Assembly (NCBI RefSeq): GCF_021390575.1
Contig: NZ_JAJEJQ010000002.1
Location: 1,240,001 to 1,304,000, forward strand
Source of the DNA: Paraburkholderia adhaesiva
GTDB taxonomy: Bacteria > Pseudomonadota > Gammaproteobacteria > Burkholderiales > Burkholderiaceae
Length of the DNA: 64,000 bases
Direction: 5' to 3'
Part shown: piece by piece, positions 49,915 through 58,876 of the stretch
Numbering within the stretch: position 1 is the stretch's first letter
Layout of the letters: each line of letters starts with the position of its first letter
Position numbers and translations under genes: made by a program
Notes under the pieces: model-generated
What the model was told of the DNA's origin: nothing
Seen by the model: the letters and a program-made list of their open reading frames with translations, nothing else
Database searches by the model: none

Positions 49915-50190
49915 ATGATGATCGCCGTCTATGCCGCGCTGCATGTCGCGCTCGCGCTCGCCGCCGCGTGGATGATCGTCCTGCGCGGCCAGCCGCTGTT
50001 CTGGCGTATCGTGTTCGGGCTGGTCCTCGCGGGCACGCTCTGGAACCTGACGGGCCTGATCTGGCTCCATTACACCGCCATCTGGCCGGGTGAACCGACC
50101 ATCACCCTTGCCTTCTGCCTGCTGCTCGGCGGACTGCTGTCCAGCCGCCAGGGCCCCGTGACGCCGCGCGCATTGGTGCGAAAGCTTTGA
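49915..50190 (+). CDS. Small membrane protein, last phage gene
   Basis: The protein has 91 aa. Three hydrophobic helices are visible: MIAVYAALHVALALAAAWMIV, then WRIVFGLVLAGTLWNLTGLI and ITLAFCLLLGGLL, with a basic tail RALVRKL. An upstream frame extension exists but crosses the repeat element. It may be a second holin or a lysogenic membrane protein. It ends nine bases before the 17-base repeat near the right prophage junction. Confidence 0.55.
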   Translation: MMIAVYAALHVALALAAAWMIVLRGQPLFWRIVFGLVLAGTLWNLTGLIWLHYTAIWPGEPTITLAFCLLLGGLLSSRQGPVTPRALVRKL

Positions 50191-50198
50191 CGCACGTC

Positions 50199-50215
50199 AA
50201 TATATATAGAGTGTC
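50199..50215 (+). repeat. 17-bp direct repeat, copy 2 (right prophage end)
   Basis: AATATATATAGAGTGTC is identical to 1,357-1,373 and lies about six bases inside the right junction. It may be an integrase arm or core-adjacent site. The interrupted host gene should not contain it, so it is phage sequence. Confidence 0.5.
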
Positions 50216-50221
50216 TTTCGT

Positions 50222-50395
50222 CGTATCGATGAAATTAATACCGGCGTCGATCGCGCGTCCGATGAGGCGTTCGGCATCGGCCTGCTGAACGTCACCGATG
50301 TGGGTCCAGATACCGGCCCCGCCACCGAACGTCATCGTGCCAAGGCAAAGTTCCGAAACGAACAGGCCGGTGTTGCCCAAGGTGTTGTATCGCAT
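50222..50395 (-). pseudogene. 5' fragment of an aldo/keto reductase gene, interrupted by the prophage
   Basis: From ATG 50,395 the frame encodes MRYNTLGNTGLFVSELCLG, then MTFGGGAGIW and AERLIGRAIDAGINFIDT, which is the start of an aldo/keto reductase barrel up to the FIDTA-type element holding the catalytic Asp. Expected sequence stops near 50,222, and the frame runs on through phage DNA to a stop at 50,102. The rest of the gene should lie at the left prophage end outside the window. The host protein is therefore disrupted in the lysogen, unless the phage end supplies a working tail, which is unlikely. Confidence 0.85.
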
Positions 50396-50616
50396 GTCAA
50401 AACTCCGTCCTAAGTAGGTGCAGGGGAAAGCCGACGCGTCGAGAATACCGCTCGCGACGCGAGGCTGCAGAAAACGAGCCTGGCATGCAAACGCCCATGC
50501 ACGCCCCGCGGGCGGGAGCCTGACGAGCCGCGGCGGCCCGCCGGTGCGGCGCGTGGCAACCGTGCCCAAAAGCTGCGAGACTTCAAACGTGCGCGCCCCC
50601 GAACAGCGCGCGGCAC

Positions 50617-53600
50617 ATGACCGATTTTTCGCGCATGCCTTCGCTCCCTTCCGCCACCGCCGACGATCCGCTCACCCGTTTTCATCCTGCCGTCGCGGGT
50701 TGGTTCAGGCGCAGCTTCGACGCACCAACCGCGGCCCAGCGCGCCGCGTGGCCACTGATCGCGAGTCGCCTCGCGACGCTTGTCGCCGCGCCGACCGGTT
50801 CCGGCAAAACGCTCACGGCGTTTCTCGCCGCGCTCGACGAACTTGTGCGCGAAGGCCTCGCGAACGGCGGCGTGCTGCCGGACGCGACACTGGTCGTCTA
50901 CGTGTCGCCGCTCAAGGCACTATCGAACGACATCCGGCTCAACCTTGAGCGCCCGCTCGAAGGCATCGCCGACGAACTCGCGCGACTTGCGCTGCCGGCC
51001 ATTGAAATCCGCACTGCCGTGCGTACCGGCGACACCCCGCAGCCCGAACGCGCCGCGCTACGCAAGCGCGCGCCGCACATTCTCGTGACGACGCCCGAAT
51101 CGCTTTACGTGCTGCTCGGCTCGGAGTCAGGGCGCCGCATGCTCGCGAGCGCGCGCAGCGTGATCGTCGACGAAATTCATGCGCTGGCAGGCAACAAACG
51201 CGGCTGCCATCTCGCGCTGAGCCTCGAACGGCTCGACGCGCTGTGCGGACGGCGGCTGCTGCGCATCGGCCTGTCGGCGACGCAAAAGCCAATCGATACG
51301 GTGGCGCGCTTCCTCGTCGGCACACGCGAGAACGGCGATGCACCGCCCGCCTGCGAGATCGTCGACACCGGCCACGCGCGCACGCGTGATCTGGCGATCG
51401 AGGTGCCGCCCGTGCCGCTCGAGGCGATCATGGCCAACGACGTATGGGAGCGCGTCTACGACCGCCTGGCCGATCTCGTGGCACAGCACCGCACGACGCT
51501 CGTGTTCGTCAACACGCGCCGCATGGCGGAGCGCGTCGCACGGCATCTCACCGACCGGCTCGGCGGCGACGCAGTCGCAGCGCATCACGGCAGCCTCGCG
51601 CGCGAACACCGCTTCGACGCCGAACAGCGCCTCAAACGCGGCGAACTGCGCGTGCTGGTGGCGACGGCTTCGTTGGAACTGGGCATCGATATCGGCGATG
51701 TCGATCTCGTTTGCCAGATCGGCTCACCTCGATCGATCGCGGGATTTCTGCAGCGCGTCGGGCGCTCGGGACACCAGGTCGGCGGCGTGCCGAAGGGCCG
51801 GCTCTTTCCGACATCGCGTGACGATCTGATCGAATGCGCCGCGCTGCTCGACTGCGTGCGGCGCGGCGAACTCGACCGGCTTACCGTGCCCGAAGCACCG
51901 CTCGACGTGCTCGCGCAGCAGATCGTCGCCGAAGTGGCCTGCGAAGGCTGGGACGAGGATGCGCTCTTCGCCCTCGTGCGACGCGCGACCCCTTGGGCGC
52001 GGCTCGGGCGCGCGCAATTCGACGCGGTGCTGCGCATGCTCGCCGAGGGTTACACGAGCCGCCACGGACCGCGCGCGGCTTATCTCCATCGCGACGCCGT
52101 GAACCGCCTGCTGCGCGGGCGGCGCGGCGCGCGGCTCGTCGCGCTCACGTCCGGCGGCACGATCCCCGACAACGCCGACTACACGGTGTTGCTCGAACCG
52201 CAAGGTGTCCAGATCGGCACGGTCAACGAGGACTTCGCCGTCGAAAGCATCGCGGGCGATGTTTTTCAGCTCGGCAATGCGTCGTACCGGATCCTGCGTA
52301 TCGAGGCGGGACGTATGCGAGTCGAGGACGCACAAGGCCAGCCGCCGAATATTCCGTTCTGGCTCGGCGAAGCGCCGGGGCGCAGCGATGAGTTGTCCTT
52401 TGCAATCGCCCGGTTGCGCTCACAGGTAGAAAACAAGCTGCCTGGCAAGGGTCGAAATGACCCGGTTTCGTTGGTAGACGAATCCGCGGTCAGCGCCATG
52501 AAGCGGCCGGAAGGTGCGCGCGAAGCGGGCTTGGCTGTTAGTTGCGTTTCCGAGAACGAGCAAAGCGGTGATGCCCAACCGGCCTCCGCCGCTGTCGAAC
52601 GCGTCAGCCAGTGGCTGATCGACGCGATCGGACTTGAAGATGCCGCTGCGCGTCAGATCGCCGACTATCTGGTTCGCGCACACACCGCCCTCACCGCCTT
52701 GCCGACCCACGACACGCTCGTCATGGAGCGCTTCTTCGATGAGTCGGGCGGCACGCAGCTCGTCATCCATTCGCCCTACGGCAGCCGGATCAATCGCGCC
52801 TGGGGGCTCGCGCTGCGCAAGCGCTTCTGCCGTCAGTTCAACTTCGAATTGCAGGCCGCCGCCACCGAGGACGCGATCATCCTCTCGCTCACCGGCGCGC
52901 ACAGCTTCGCGCTCGACGAGGTCTGGCGCTACCTGCACTCGAATTCGGCCGAGCATCTGCTCGTGCAGGCACTCCTCGACGCCCCGCTCTTTGGCGTGCG
53001 CTGGCGCTGGAATGCCACCACGGCGCTCGCGCTGCCGCGCATGACGGGCGGCCGCAAGACGCCGCCGCAGATCCAGCGCATGCGTAGCGAGGACCTGCTC
53101 GCGGCGGTGTTTCCCGATCAGGTCGCGTGCTTCGAGAACCTCGCGGGCGAACGCGAGATTCCCCGGCATCCGCTAATCGATCAAACGCTCGACGACTGTC
53201 TGCACGATGCAATGGACACCGAAGGCTGGCTCGCGCTGTTGCGTCGCATCGAGGCGGGTGATGTGCGGCTCGTGACGCGCGAACTGAACTCGCCGTCGCC
53301 GCTCGCCGCCGAAATCCTCACGGCGCGCCCCTACGCGTTCCTCGACGATGCGCCGATCGAAGAGCGCCGCACCCAGGCCGTGCTGAGCCGTCGCTGGAGC
53401 GATCCGGAATCGGCGGACGATCTGGGCGCGCTCGACACCGACGCGATCGCGAGCGTGCGCGAAGAGGCATGGCCGCAGGTGCGCGACGCCGACGAGATGC
53501 ACGACGCACTCACGACGCTCGGCTGCATCGTCGAACGCGAAGCGCAACATGAACCGCAGTGGCTCGCCTGGCTTCACGCGTTGGCGGACGTGGGCCGAGC

Positions 53601-55305
53601 GACCCGGCTCGCGATTGCGCAGGACGATGCGCTCTGGGTGTGCGCTGAACGTCTGAACTGCGTGCGCGCGATCTATCCTCAGGCGCGCTGCGAACCGGCG
53701 ATCGATCCCCCACCCGACTACGACGAATCGTGGACAGAAGAGGCTGCACTCGTCGAAGTGGTGCGCGCACGCCTTTCAGGTTTCGGACCGCTGACACTCG
53801 CGCACATCGCTCGGCCGCTCGCGCTGGAAGCGAGCGTCGTCGCGCTCGCGCTCACCACGCTCGAGGCGCAGGGCTCGGTCATGCGTGGCCGCTTCACGCC
53901 TCACACACGCGACGAAGAGTGGTGCGAGCGCCATCTGCTCGCGCGCATTCATCGCTATACCGTGCGCAAGCTGCGGCGCGAGATCGAACCCGTCGAGCGC
54001 CACGATTTCATGCGCTTCCTGTTCGAATGGCAACGCACGGCCGCCGCGTCGCACGGATCGGGACGCGACGCGCTCGATGCGGCGATCGGACAGATGGAGG
54101 GGTGGGAAGCGTCAGCGCTCGCGTGGGAGGATGAGATTCTCCCCGCACGTATCCACGATTTCACGCCAATGATGCTCGACGAACTGTGCCGTTCGGGGCG
54201 GCTTGCGTGGGGACGACTCCCCGCACGCGAAGCGGCGGGTTCGACGGTACGGAGTTCACCCGTCGTGCTGCTGCCCCGACGCGAACTCGCACGCTGGACT
54301 GCGCTGCTCGATGCGCCGAACGCGGCGGACCTTGCACCGCGCGCGCGGCGTGTCTATGACGCGCTGCTGCGGCACGGTGCCATGTTCTTCGACGAATTGG
54401 CTGCCGATGCGCATCTGCTCGGCGTGGAACTGGAAAACGCGCTGGGCGAACTGGTCGCCGCGGGACTCGTGAACGCAGACAGCTTCGCGGGACTTCGCGC
54501 ACTCGTAAAACCGGCGGCGAAGCGCCACGTCCATCATGGACACCGGCGGCCGCGCGGCTTCGCGCCACTCGTTGGCGGTATGGCCGACGCGGGGCGATGG
54601 GCTGTGCTCAGACGTATCGAGTTGCCCGCGGCCGATGCGGTTGGCGCACACGGAGCGGGAGACACGACTGCAGCACCGCATGGTCCGCATGTCGAAGAAG
54701 CCGGATCCGTCGCAAAACACGGCATGGTACAAAACGCGAGCGCGTCAATGCAAACGCGCGCCGGCGTCGCGTTGCGCCGCCCGAGCGCCGACCCGGAACT
54801 GCTGGAGCATGTCGCGAACGTGCTGCTTCGGCGCTATGGCGTGATCTGCTGGCAACTGCTGATCCGCGAGGCGGCCTGGCTGCCGCCGTGGCGTGACCTC
54901 CTGCGTGTTCTGCATCGCATGGAGGCGCGCGGACATGTGCGCGGCGGGCGTTTCGTCACCGGGCTCTCGGGCGAGCAGTTCGCGTTGCCCGAAGCCGTCG
55001 CGCTACTTCGCGACGTGCGCCGGCGTGGCGCAGGCGACGGCACGCTGGTCTGCGTTTCGGCGGCCGATCCGCTCAATCTCGTCGGCACGCTGCTGCCCGG
55101 CGAGAAAGTGCCCGCTGTGGCAGGCAATCGCGTTGTGTTCCGTGACGGCGTACCGGCCGCGACGCTGATCGCGGAACGAACCAGTTTCCTCGACGTATTC
55201 AACGAAGCCACGCGCGCAGCGTTACAGGCGCGGCTCAATCAGAGGTGGCCGCGCAAATTCGGACAGTCGGATAAGTGGTTTGGCCGGGGCCTGAGCCAGC
55301 GATAA
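50617..55305 (+). CDS. lhr: Lhr-type large ATP-dependent helicase
   Basis: The protein has 1,562 aa. Superfamily 2 motifs are in order: APTGSGKTLTAFLAAL near residue 58, VIVDEIHALAGNKRG near 185, GLSATQKPIDTVARFL, and ATASLELGIDIGDVDLV with GFLQRVGRSGHQVGG. A long Lhr-specific C-terminal half follows (LDDCLHDAMDTEGWLALLRR, LDELCRSGRLAWGRL). Lhr proteins unwind DNA and RNA:DNA hybrids in repair. The last 14 or so residues (GQSDKWFGRGLSQR) come from the IS3 end, so the natural C-terminus is slightly altered. A second in-protein linker near residues 620-660 is low complexity. Confidence 0.94.
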   Translation: MTDFSRMPSLPSATADDPLTRFHPAVAGWFRRSFDAPTAAQRAAWPLIASRLATLVAAPTGSGKTLTAFLAALDELVREGLANGGVLPDATLVVYVSPLKALSNDIRLNLERPLEGIADELARLALPAIEIRTAVRTGDTPQPERAALRKRAPHILVTTPESLYVLLGSESGRRMLASARSVIVDEIHALAGNKRGCHLALSLERLDALCGRRLLRIGLSATQKPIDTVARFLVGTRENGDAPPACEIVDTGHARTRDLAIEVPPVPLEAIMANDVWERVYDRLADLVAQHRTTLVFVNTRRMAERVARHLTDRLGGDAVAAHHGSLAREHRFDAEQRLKRGELRVLVATASLELGIDIGDVDLVCQIGSPRSIAGFLQRVGRSGHQVGGVPKGRLFPTSRDDLIECAALLDCVRRGELDRLTVPEAPLDVLAQQIVAEVACEGWDEDALFALVRRATPWARLGRAQFDAVLRMLAEGYTSRHGPRAAYLHRDAVNRLLRGRRGARLVALTSGGTIPDNADYTVLLEPQGVQIGTVNEDFAVESIAGDVFQLGNASYRILRIEAGRMRVEDAQGQPPNIPFWLGEAPGRSDELSFAIARLRSQVENKLPGKGRNDPVSLVDESAVSAMKRPEGAREAGLAVSCVSENEQSGDAQPASAAVERVSQWLIDAIGLEDAAARQIADYLVRAHTALTALPTHDTLVMERFFDESGGTQLVIHSPYGSRINRAWGLALRKRFCRQFNFELQAAATEDAIILSLTGAHSFALDEVWRYLHSNSAEHLLVQALLDAPLFGVRWRWNATTALALPRMTGGRKTPPQIQRMRSEDLLAAVFPDQVACFENLAGEREIPRHPLIDQTLDDCLHDAMDTEGWLALLRRIEAGDVRLVTRELNSPSPLAAEILTARPYAFLDDAPIEERRTQAVLSRRWSDPESADDLGALDTDAIASVREEAWPQVRDADEMHDALTTLGCIVEREAQHEPQWLAWLHALADVGRATRLAIAQDDALWVCAERLNCVRAIYPQARCEPAIDPPPDYDESWTEEAALVEVVRARLSGFGPLTLAHIARPLALEASVVALALTTLEAQGSVMRGRFTPHTRDEEWCERHLLARIHRYTVRKLRREIEPVERHDFMRFLFEWQRTAAASHGSGRDALDAAIGQMEGWEASALAWEDEILPARIHDFTPMMLDELCRSGRLAWGRLPAREAAGSTVRSSPVVLLPRRELARWTALLDAPNAADLAPRARRVYDALLRHGAMFFDELAADAHLLGVELENALGELVAAGLVNADSFAGLRALVKPAAKRHVHHGHRRPRGFAPLVGGMADAGRWAVLRRIELPAADAVGAHGAGDTTAAPHGPHVEEAGSVAKHGMVQNASASMQTRAGVALRRPSADPELLEHVANVLLRRYGVICWQLLIREAAWLPPWRDLLRVLHRMEARGHVRGGRFVTGLSGEQFALPEAVALLRDVRRRGAGDGTLVCVSAADPLNLVGTLLPGEKVPAVAGNRVVFRDGVPAATLIAERTSFLDVFNEATRAALQARLNQRWPRKFGQSDKWFGRGLSQR

Positions 55306-55327
55306 TGCTGGCAAAGGAACCGAGGAA

Positions 55328-55636
55328 ATGACGAAGAGAACCCGACGGACGCACTCAGCGGCGTTCAAAGCGAAAGTGGCACTGGCAGCGGTCAAAGGTG
55401 AGCGCACGCTGGCCGAACTGGCACAGCAGTTTGATGTACATCCGAACCAGATCACGGAATGGAAGCGGCAGTTGCAGGAGCGTGCGGCAGACGTGTTTGG
55501 TGCGACAGGTGCACCGTCGAGCGATCCGCCGGTGGACGTGAAAACGCTGCACGCGAAGATCGGGCAGTTGACGCTGGAGAACGATTTTTTGTCAGGAGCG
55601 CTCGGCAAAGCCGGACTGCTGAGCGCAAAGCGATGA
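55328..55636 (+). CDS. IS3-family transposase OrfA
   Basis: The protein has 102 aa. MTKRTRRTHSAAFKAKVALA and LAELAQQFDVHPNQITEWKR give the HTH DNA-binding domain; a leucine-zipper-like helix ends the protein (HAKIGQLTLENDFLSGAL). It binds the IS ends and cooperates with OrfB. Its stop overlaps the OrfB start (ATGA). Confidence 0.95.
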   Translation: MTKRTRRTHSAAFKAKVALAAVKGERTLAELAQQFDVHPNQITEWKRQLQERAADVFGATGAPSSDPPVDVKTLHAKIGQLTLENDFLSGALGKAGLLSAKR

Positions 55637-56463
55637 TTGACTGTACGCATGCGCTGCCGGTTTCGCGACAGACGCGACTGGTTGGCATCGCGAGATCGAG
55701 CGCATATTACCGGGCGCAGCCGGTCAGCGAGGTCGATCAGTTGCTGATGCGGCGAATCGACGAACTGCACATGGAGTTCCCATTTGCAGGGGCGCGGATG
55801 CTGGCGCGCCTGTTGCGCCGGGAAGGCCATGAGGTGGGTCGCCGTCGCGTACGCACGCTGATGAAGCGCATGGGCGTCGAGGCGCTGTACTGCAAGCCGA
55901 ACACGAGCCGCCGCAACGCGCAGCACAAGATCTGGCCGTACCTGCTGCGCGGCATGAAGATCGAGCGTGCCAATCAGGTGTTCGCCCTCGACACGACGTA
56001 CATTCCGATGGCGCGCGGCTTCGTGTACCTGACGGCAGTGGTGGACTGGGCGAGCCGCAAGATTCTCGCGTACCGGGTCGCCATCACGCTGGAAGCCACG
56101 CACGCCGTCGAGGCGCTGGAAGAGGCGTTCGCCCGCTACGGACTGCCCGACATCGTGAACACCGATCAGGGTAGCCAGTTCACGGCGGGCGCGTTCACCG
56201 AGGCGGTGCTGAGCCGGGGCGTGCGGCTGTCGATGGACGGCAAAGGGGCCTGGCGCGACAACGTGTTCGTCGAACGGGTGTGGCGCAGCATCAAGTACGA
56301 AGAGGTCTACCTGAAAGCGTACGAGTCGGTCAGCCATGCCCGGCGCTCCATCGGCGAATACGTCGAGCTGTACAACCGGAAACGGCCCCATTCGAGCCTG
56401 GCGGATCAGACCCCGGATGAGGCATACTTCGCGACGCTGCCTGCGATCAAATCGGCAGCATGA
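55633..56463 (+). CDS. IS3-family transposase OrfB
   Basis: The protein has 276 aa from ATG 55,633. The rve integrase core shows the D-D-E triad: FALDTTYIPMARGFVYLTAV, then IVNTDQGSQFTAGAF and NVFVERVWRSIKYEEVYL with the Glu. An N-terminal HTH_21 segment (MRRIDELHMEFPFAGARMLA) is present. It is intact and coupled to OrfA by a stop-start overlap; a -1 fusion product is also possible because the frame is open upstream. Confidence 0.95.
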   Translation: MIDCTHALPVSRQTRLVGIARSSAYYRAQPVSEVDQLLMRRIDELHMEFPFAGARMLARLLRREGHEVGRRRVRTLMKRMGVEALYCKPNTSRRNAQHKIWPYLLRGMKIERANQVFALDTTYIPMARGFVYLTAVVDWASRKILAYRVAITLEATHAVEALEEAFARYGLPDIVNTDQGSQFTAGAFTEAVLSRGVRLSMDGKGAWRDNVFVERVWRSIKYEEVYLKAYESVSHARRSIGEYVELYNRKRPHSSLADQTPDEAYFATLPAIKSAA

Positions 56464-56778
56464 TTGCCTCGGACGTTCCACTTAAAAATCTCAGATGACT
56501 GTCCGAACGAGTGAGGCCACCTCTATCGGCCCTACGTCACCGGCCATCGCGCGGATGCGTCCGTTACAGGGTAACGAGAAAAACGCTGAACGCTTCGCCG
56601 CGATACATCGCGTGGTCACTTGCTCAGCCGTTGCACCGATCGCAGACGTGACGCGGCGGACGTGTTGACGTGCTGCACGGTGACGTCACGCGGCCGCCGG
56701 TTCAGGATCGGGCGGCACGCGCAGGGGTGTCGGCTAATCCCAGCCCCGACCGCCCGGAACTTCGCCACCGCTGCATCC

Positions 56779-58239
56779 TCAGGGCGCGGCAGCAATGACC
56801 TCTGCCACGACGGCCGTAAGCTTCTTCGCATAGGGCACATGCAGGAACTCGTTAGGTCCGTGCGCGTTCGACTTCGGTCCGAGTACGCCGCACACCATGA
56901 ACTGCGACTTCGGGAATCCCGCCTGCAGGACGTTCATGAGCGGAATCGTCCCGCCCTGGCCCAGGTATGCGCAATCGGCACCGTAATGCGTGCGCGAGGC
57001 TCCGTTGAGCGCGTCTGAAAGCCACGGCGCGAGTTCGGGAGCACTCCAGCCGTTAGCGGCACCGGCATCCGGCCTGAACGTCACTTTCGCGTTATAGGGC
57101 GGATCGAATTCGAGCAGCGCCTTGAGATCGGCGACGGCCTTCGACGCCTCGACGAGCGGCGGCAACCGCAGCGACAGCTTGAAAGCCGTGCGCGGACGCA
57201 GCACGTTGCCCGCATCTGCGAGCGCAGGCAGGCCCTGCGCGCCCGTCACGGACAGCGAGGGCCGCCACGTCGAATCGAGCAGCGCCTGCTGCGGATCCGT
57301 GGTGGTCGGCAACACACGGCGGCCGTCCTGTCCACACGCCCACGGTAGCGTCTTCCACACGCTATCACCGAGAATTTTCGCCGTGGCTTCAGCCTCGTTC
57401 AGACGCTTTTGAGGAATGGCGCAATGAAAGCCCTTGGGCAGTAACGTGCCACTGGCGGCGTCTTCGAGCCGCTCGAACAATTGACGCATCACGCGGAAGC
57501 TGGACGGCGCGATGCCACCATACGAGCCGGAATGGATGCCCTCTTCGAGCACCTCGACGTCGAGATCGCCCGACACCAGGCCGCGCAGCGACGTGGTGAG
57601 CCAGAGCTGGTCGTAATTGCCCGCACCGGAGTCGAGACAGATCACGAGTCCGACGCTGCCAAGACGATCGCGCAGCGCATCGACATAAGGCAGCAGGTCG
57701 TAACTACCCGACTCCTCGCAGGTTTCGATCAGGCCGACGCAGCGCGGCCGCTCGATCCCCTGCGCGTCGAGCGCCGCCAGCGCCGTCACGCTCGCGTAGA
57801 TCGCATAGCCATCGTCAGCACCGCCGCGACCATAGAGCCGCCCGTCTTCGAGCTTGGGCGTCCACGGCCCCAGGTCGTTTCGCCAGCCCGCGAATTCCGG
57901 CTGCTTGTCCAGATGGCCGTACAGCACAATCGTCTCGTCACTGCCTGAACGCGTGGCCGGTACCTCGAAGAAGATCACTGGCGTGCGGCCCGGCAGCCTC
58001 ACGATTTCGAGCTTCAGCCCGCGCACCGGCTGTTGCTCGGCCCAGTGGGCCGCGTCCTGCACAACGCGCTCAAGATAGCCGTGATTCGCCCACTCGGGGT
58101 CGAAAGCGGGGCTCTTTGCGGGGATTGCGATGTAGTCAGTCAGCGCGGGGACGATCTCGTCGTTCCATTTGCGCTCAACGAACGTCCGGAGTTCGTCGTG
58201 ATCCAGTTGCCGGGTGTCCTGGGTCGAGGCGGAATTCAT
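56779..58239 (-). CDS. M20-family metallopeptidase
   Basis: The protein has 486 aa from ATG 58,239; earlier starts read through a Pro/Arg-rich stretch without family match. Metal ligands are in place: VLYGHLDKQPEF, then LYGRGGADDGYAIY, ETCEESGSYD, CLDSGAGN and SNAHGPNEFLH. A dimerisation domain is inserted between them. These enzymes hydrolyse dipeptides or N-acyl amino acids in the cytosol. It is convergent with the IS3 element and divergent from the small membrane gene at 58,413. Confidence 0.93.
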   Translation of the reverse strand: MNSASTQDTRQLDHDELRTFVERKWNDEIVPALTDYIAIPAKSPAFDPEWANHGYLERVVQDAAHWAEQQPVRGLKLEIVRLPGRTPVIFFEVPATRSGSDETIVLYGHLDKQPEFAGWRNDLGPWTPKLEDGRLYGRGGADDGYAIYASVTALAALDAQGIERPRCVGLIETCEESGSYDLLPYVDALRDRLGSVGLVICLDSGAGNYDQLWLTTSLRGLVSGDLDVEVLEEGIHSGSYGGIAPSSFRVMRQLFERLEDAASGTLLPKGFHCAIPQKRLNEAEATAKILGDSVWKTLPWACGQDGRRVLPTTTDPQQALLDSTWRPSLSVTGAQGLPALADAGNVLRPRTAFKLSLRLPPLVEASKAVADLKALLEFDPPYNAKVTFRPDAGAANGWSAPELAPWLSDALNGASRTHYGADCAYLGQGGTIPLMNVLQAGFPKSQFMVCGVLGPKSNAHGPNEFLHVPYAKKLTAVVAEVIAAAP

Positions 58240-58412
58240 GGTGGGGTTTCCCTGCAAAGAAAACCCCGATGATAGACCCGATGCCGCGCGCGCCGGTACC
58301 CCGCCAGCATGCATTTGGCCATCCGGCCAGGCCACGCTCTGCGCGCGCCGCGATTTGGCGCGACAATGATTCACTAGCCGCATGCGGCGCGCTCAGGTTC
58401 CGGAGGATCCAC

Positions 58413-58724
58413 GTGGTGAGTCACTCTGTCTTCGAGATCGTCGTCCTCCTCGTGGCGGTCGCGCTCTATTTCCTGCCTGCGCTGATGGCGGAGCGGCGCA
58501 AACGCGATGACCTGCTGGTCATCGCACTCTTCAACGCCGTGCTCGGCTGGACCGGTATCGGCTGGACGCTCGCGCTCTTCTGGGCACTCCAGCCGAATCC
58601 GCCGAAGGATCTCGGCGCGCAAACGAAGGAACGTCAGCGCCGCCTGGGTATGGGCGTGTTTGCAAGTCTACTCACCAGGCGCATCGAGGCGCGTGCGGCG
58701 CGTGCGGCCGATCGCGAGCGTTAG
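58413..58724 (+). CDS. Superinfection immunity (Imm-like) small membrane protein
   Basis: The protein has 103 aa from GTG 58,413, with GGAGG six bases before. It has two transmembrane helices around FLPALMAERRKRDDLLVIALFN and NAVLGWTGIGWTLALFWAL, the pattern of the Imm_superinfect family named after T4 Imm. In bacteria such proteins are common and their role is not settled. The C-terminal tail is basic and cytosolic. It is divergent from the M20 peptidase gene. Confidence 0.85.
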   Translation: MVSHSVFEIVVLLVAVALYFLPALMAERRKRDDLLVIALFNAVLGWTGIGWTLALFWALQPNPPKDLGAQTKERQRRLGMGVFASLLTRRIEARAARAADRER

Positions 58725-58876
58725 TCGCGCTACGGCGCTCCACCACTTCGTCTTGTCCGAACGGCCAACGTGGCCCGCGTCTGCGCCCGTGCAGCGCGCT
58801 CACATGAAATAATCACCCGACATCGCACCGTTCACCGAACCCGGCCTTACTCACCCGCGCGTCACCGGAGACCCTC

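Larger units (their letters stand above)
1..50221. mobile_element. Prophage, lambda-like head and Mu-like contractile tail (left end outside window)
   Basis: The run from the recombinase at base 1 to about 50,221 holds phage recombination, replication, regulation, packaging, head, tail, fibre and lysis genes in standard order. The right junction is placed where an aldo/keto reductase reading frame loses its expected sequence, near 50,222. No integrase is visible, so the left end must lie before base 1. Structural order is TerS, TerL, gpW, portal, S49 protease, scaffold, D, E, then sheath, tube, tape measure, gpN, gpP, gpV, gp46, gp47, gp48 and fibres. All expected virion genes look intact, but an IS sits between D and E, so functionality is uncertain. 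Confidence 0.93.
55261..56504. mobile_element. IS3-family insertion sequence
   Basis: GGACAGTC at 55,261-55,268 is matched inversely by GACTGTCC at 56,497-56,504; the match extends three bases outward on each side. Two overlapping transposase frames fill the element. No target duplication is evident, so the exact ends are uncertain by a few bases. It sits at the 3' end of the lhr gene and replaces its last codons. Confidence 0.8.

Noticed and set aside
1357..50215. The 17-bp repeat pair as attL and attR of the prophage
   Set aside because: Sequence left of 1,357 is phage-like and does not continue the aldo/keto reductase; the recombinase at base 1 is also phage.
1..50221. A transposable (Mu-type) phage because the tail is Mu-like
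   Set aside because: No Mu A/B transposition genes are seen, the head and terminase are lambda-like, and recombinase/replication genes are of lambdoid type.
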